From JAWXCE01 sp034440495 (GTDB taxonomy: Bacteria; Pseudomonadota; Alphaproteobacteria; Rhizobiales; Rhodomicrobiaceae): a DNA stretch of 16,590 nt. The stretch is taken from assembly GCA_034440495.1 (NCBI GenBank), contig JAWXCE010000010.1, positions 1 to 16,590 on the forward strand, in the 5' to 3' direction. A program made the position numbers and the translations under genes. The notes under the pieces are model-generated. The model saw only the letters and a list, made by a program, of their open reading frames with translations, was not told the origin of the DNA and did no database searches. Positions 14,487-16,590 of this stretch are shown here, one piece after another; positions within the stretch are counted from its first letter, which is position 1, and the number at the start of each line of letters is the position of its first letter.

Positions 14487-15376
14487 TTAGAATCGCCCTG
14501 AAAAACGCGGCTGGCGAGGATATCGGCGGCGGCGATTTCGGAGAGTTCGGCAGCGTTGAGCGGGCCGGCCGCGCCTTCGAACAAGCGGTTGGCCTGGCGC
14601 AGGCGCGCGCGATCAAGCGCGTTGCGGATCGAGCGGGCGTTGGAGAAATGCGGTTGCTCGCGGCGCCGCGCGATGTAGGCGGTGAACGCCTCGCGCGCGG
14701 GCGCGGAAAAGTGGTAATTCTGCCGCTCTAGCATTTTCTCGGCGATGGCGAGCAATTCGTCGTCCGAGTAATCCGGAAAGTCGATGTGGTGCGCGATGCG
14801 GCTGCGGAAGCCCGGGTTCATGCTGAAAAACTTGTCCATGCGGTCGCTGTAACCGGCCAAAATCACCACCAGATCGTCGCGCTGGTTCTCCATCACCTGC
14901 AACAGAATCTCGATGGATTCCTGCCCATAGTCGCGCTCGTTATCGGCGCGGTAGAGGTAATACGCCTCGTCGATGAACAGCACGCCGCCCATCGCTTTTT
15001 TCAGAATTTCCTTCGTCTTGGGCGCCGTGTGGCCGATATATTGCCCGACCAGATCGTCGCGCGTCACGGTGACGAGGTGTCGCCTCCGGCAATAGCCAAG
15101 CCGGTGCAGCAAATCCGCCATGCGCAGCGCCACCGTGGTTTTGCCCGTGCCGGGGTTGCCGGTGAAGCTCATGTGCAGCGTCGGCGTTTCGTGCGCGAGC
15201 GCCAGTTTTTTGCGCGCCATCTCCACCATCAGCAGCGCGGCGATTTCGCGAATGCGTTGCTTCACCGGCGCGAGGCCGATGAGTTCGCGGTCAAGCTCCG
15301 CTATAATCTCGGGCGCGCCGGAGGCCGCGTATTCGCCTTTCAGGTCAATCGAGGTGGGCAAATCCTGCGCGCTCAT
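14483..15376 (-). CDS. cbbX: Red-type RuBisCO activase, AAA+ ATPase CbbX
   Basis: 297 aa. Hexameric AAA+ remodeller that pulls on the C-terminus of the red-type RuBisCO large subunit to release inhibitory sugar phosphates such as RuBP, and is itself stimulated by RuBP. Visible: Walker A GNPGTGKT (73-80), pore-loop segment YIGHTAPKTKEIL (113-125), Walker B GVLFIDEAYYLY (131-142), sensor region VVILAGYSDRM (170-180) and the arginine-containing NPGFRSRIAHHIDFPDYS. All elements are intact and the length is typical. The start overlaps the upstream Nudix stop as ATGA and the stop overlaps the next gene's start as ATGA, so three genes are translationally coupled. Its presence matches the form IC small subunit nearby. 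Confidence 0.95.
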   Translation of the reverse strand: MSAQDLPTSIDLKGEYAASGAPEIIAELDRELIGLAPVKQRIREIAALLMVEMARKKLALAHETPTLHMSFTGNPGTGKTTVALRMADLLHRLGYCRRRHLVTVTRDDLVGQYIGHTAPKTKEILKKAMGGVLFIDEAYYLYRADNERDYGQESIEILLQVMENQRDDLVVILAGYSDRMDKFFSMNPGFRSRIAHHIDFPDYSDDELLAIAEKMLERQNYHFSAPAREAFTAYIARRREQPHFSNARSIRNALDRARLRQANRLFEGAAGPLNAAELSEIAAADILASRVFQGDSK

Positions 15377-15828
15377 GCCAAACCCAACCCTTCGAACAAG
15401 CCTTTATAATCCATTGGAGGATATAACTTGTCGTCCCCGGAGACGATCCGGGCGATTGGCGCCCACGCCGCGACCGCTTTGCTGCCCGGCTCGACGAACG
15501 GAATTTCCGTGCGGCTATAAAAATCGCCGTCCGCCAGCGCGCCGAGATAAATGAAAACAATCTCGTGACCGTCCTTGCCCTCAAAACGAAAGGTGTTTTC
15601 CACTACGGTCAGCAGTTGCAGATTTTTGATCTCCGCGCCGATTTCCTCGCGCATTTCGCGGCGCAAGGCTCCATCCGATACCTCGCCGAACTCGACCGAT
15701 CCACCCATCAGCCGCAAGTAATTCTCGCCCTTTACCGAGTCATATCCCTTTTGCGCGAGGATTTTGCCGTCATAGACAAAGATGCCCATGGATTTGACTT
15801 CGATGTGCGGTTTCATCGCGAGCGCCAT
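15373..15828 (-). CDS. Nudix hydrolase inside the cbb operon
   Basis: 151 aa. Nudix enzymes hydrolyse nucleoside diphosphates linked to another moiety, such as NTPs, ADP-ribose or nucleotide sugars; the substrate here cannot be told from the sequence. The Nudix box is complete at 43-65: G, five residues, E49, seven residues, then REMREEIGA, including the metal-binding E58, E61 and E62. Strands around it (MGIFVYDGKILAQ, HEIVFIYLGAL) fit the fold. The C-terminus (VEPGSKAVAAWAPIARI) may set specificity. It starts 11 bases after cbbS and overlaps cbbX as ATGA, so it is co-translated with RuBisCO genes. This place is not occupied by a Nudix gene in the classic cbbL-cbbS-cbbX layout. A start at the second Met (codon 5) is possible. 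Confidence 0.9.
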   Translation of the reverse strand: MALAMKPHIEVKSMGIFVYDGKILAQKGYDSVKGENYLRLMGGSVEFGEVSDGALRREMREEIGAEIKNLQLLTVVENTFRFEGKDGHEIVFIYLGALADGDFYSRTEIPFVEPGSKAVAAWAPIARIVSGDDKLYPPMDYKGLFEGLGLA

Positions 15829-15839
15829 AGTTTGTATGG

Positions 15840-16259
15840 TTACTTATAGCGCTGGCCTGACGGCTTGTCCGTCGCATAGGCTCGCGTCGTGTAATGCACC
15901 GCGCGGCCCGGCCCCTCCTGGCGCGTCAGCATAAAGCCCTCCTCGTTCGCCGGGCGGTTGACGATAAACGAGATACGCAAGCTTTCCCACCCTTCCGTTG
16001 AGTCGGAAGCAGAGAGCCGGATATAGCGCTCGCCATACACTTTGCGGCATTCAGCAAGCTCGTACATCACAGCGGCAGCGTCCCTTATGTCGAACATCGG
16101 TAGACCCCACATTTCCCAGTATGTGTTGCGCGGGTGCGGATCGTCGGTAAACTCCAGATTTACCGCCCAGCCATTGTCGATGCAATACTGCACCTGCCGC
16201 CGGATCTGATCGTCCGTTAGGTCGGGCAAAAATGAAAACGTCCCTTGCGTAATGCGCAT
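15840..16259 (-). CDS. cbbS: RuBisCO small subunit, form IC (red type)
   Basis: 139 aa. Small subunit of L8S8 ribulose-1,5-bisphosphate carboxylase/oxygenase. It opens MRITQGTFSFLPDLTDDQI and contains QVQYCIDNGWAVNLEF (22-37) and PRNTYWEMWGLPMFDI (43-58), all family hallmarks. The C-terminal extension after residue 105 (GFMLTRQEGPGRAVHYTTRAYA) is the beta-hairpin tail that distinguishes red-type small subunits, which assemble without the green-type N-terminal loops. AAAAGG precedes the ATG at 16259. The usual upstream partner cbbL is not adjacent: a palindromic repeat and a GIY-YIG gene come first. cbbL, if in this operon, lies outside the window. Confidence 0.96.
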   Translation of the reverse strand: MRITQGTFSFLPDLTDDQIRRQVQYCIDNGWAVNLEFTDDPHPRNTYWEMWGLPMFDIRDAAAVMYELAECRKVYGERYIRLSASDSTEGWESLRISFIVNRPANEEGFMLTRQEGPGRAVHYTTRAYATDKPSGQRYK

Positions 16260-16295
16260 TTCTTTTACCTTTTGACTGCCGGAGCAACTTTATTC

Positions 16296-16324
16296 GTCAT
16301 GGCCGGGCTTGACCCGGCCATCCA
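16296..16324. repeat. Palindromic repeat between GIY-YIG gene and cbbS
   Basis: A near-perfect palindrome, TGGCCGGG-CTTGA-CCCGGCCA at its centre (16300-16320), framed by GTCA and TCCA. Elements of this type are dispersed in alphaproteobacterial genomes. It starts one base after the GIY-YIG stop codon on the minus strand and lies 36 bp before the cbbS start, so it would form a strong hairpin in the mRNA between the two. It has the same GTCAT...ATCCAG frame as the repeats at 8459-8541, although the core differs. Confidence 0.8.
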
Positions 16325-16325
16325 G

Positions 16326-16589
16326 CTAAATAATCGTTTGATAGAGATCATCCCAATCGGGATTATCTTTCTCGATCAAATCCAACTTCCACTTTCTCGG
16401 CCACCGCTTTAGCGATGTTTCCCGCTGTATCGCTTCTTGCGGGGTTTGAAACTCTTCCGCGTGAACTAGGAGTGCAACTTTGTACTTCGCAGTAAACAAA
16501 CTCCCCGAACCCGCTTTATGTTGGTAAACGCGATTTGGCAGACTATTTGTGACGCCGATATAAAGCGTCCCGTTACGTTTGCTGGCCAT
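16326..16589 (-). CDS. GIY-YIG family nuclease, N-terminus cut by the window edge
   Basis: 87 aa visible. Small stand-alone GIY-YIG domain protein (UvrC N-terminal-like, about 95 aa in the family) of unknown cellular role. The visible part starts MASKRNGTLYIGVTNSLPNRVYQHKAG, which contains the YIG strand (LYIGVT) and the conserved Arg of the R-x-x-QH segment, followed by KYKVALLVHAEEF, AIQRETSLKRWPRKWKLDLI with the catalytic-type Glu (RET) and the basic KRWPRxWK helix. The GIY half (usually Y-V-Y-I just before MAS) lies beyond position 16590, so the listed Met is probably internal. It sits upstream of cbbS on the same strand with a palindrome directly after its stop. Confidence 0.85.
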   Translation of the reverse strand: MASKRNGTLYIGVTNSLPNRVYQHKAGSGSLFTAKYKVALLVHAEEFQTPQEAIQRETSLKRWPRKWKLDLIEKDNPDWDDLYQTII

Positions 16590-16590
16590 C

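Overview
The window looks like chromosomal DNA of an alphaproteobacterium. The evidence is a CcrM-type methyltransferase with CtrA-like promoter boxes (TTAA-N7-TTAA), a red-type (form IC) RuBisCO small subunit with its activase CbbX, a fused CysNC, and an RsuA/RluB-type pseudouridine synthase with a long basic tail next to rsmD. The genus cannot be told from the sequence. RuBisCO, CbbX and ribulose-phosphate epimerase indicate Calvin-cycle capacity. The window is GC-rich, with AT-richer patches that carry the accessory genes.

Layout. (1) 1-2250: a BglII/BstYI-like restriction endonuclease gene (-) is divergent from ccrM (+). The 148 bp between them hold three TTAA half-sites at 11-bp steps. 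A weak short frame follows ccrM. (2) 2215-3906 (-): a Uma2/DUF820 gene overlaps tadA, and tadA is followed by an AT-rich HNH-type nuclease gene broken by a one-base frameshift. (3) 3947-5020 (-): a protein of unknown function. (4) 5067-8424 (+): the pseudouridine synthase, rsmD, and a secreted DUF1223 protein. (5) 8459-8541: a large inverted repeat separates this block from the convergent sulfate-activation operon cysD-cysNC (-, 8578-11411). (6) 11608-13390 (-): a membrane-anchored ParA-like ATPase gene with an in-frame amber stop, overlapping a gene for a helical protein of unknown function. (7) 13549 to the right edge (-): a compact Calvin-cycle operon, in transcription order GIY-YIG nuclease (cut by the window edge), palindromic repeat, cbbS, Nudix hydrolase, cbbX, a small two-helix membrane protein, and rpe/cbbE, followed by a hairpin terminator. 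cbbL is not in the window; if present, it lies past the right edge, with the GIY-YIG gene between it and cbbS.

How the parts relate. CbbX remodels RuBisCO that is blocked by sugar phosphates, CbbS is a RuBisCO subunit, and Rpe interconverts pentose phosphates in RuBP regeneration. The Nudix protein and the small membrane protein are tied to these genes by ATGA overlaps or very short gaps, so they are probably co-expressed. CysD and CysNC turn sulfate into PAPS. TadA, the pseudouridine synthase and RsmD modify tRNA or rRNA. CcrM methylates GANTC and is probably under CtrA control. The endonuclease belongs to a family that cuts GATC-centred sites, so CcrM is not its expected protective partner.

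No stretch of 300 bp or more lacks a gene. The longest gaps are 11412-11607 (upstream of cysD, promoter not identifiable), 8425-8577 (the inverted repeat), 13391-13548 (ParA ribosome binding site and operon terminator) and 765-912 (the ccrM promoter). I saw no rRNA, tRNA, CRISPR array or complete insertion sequence.
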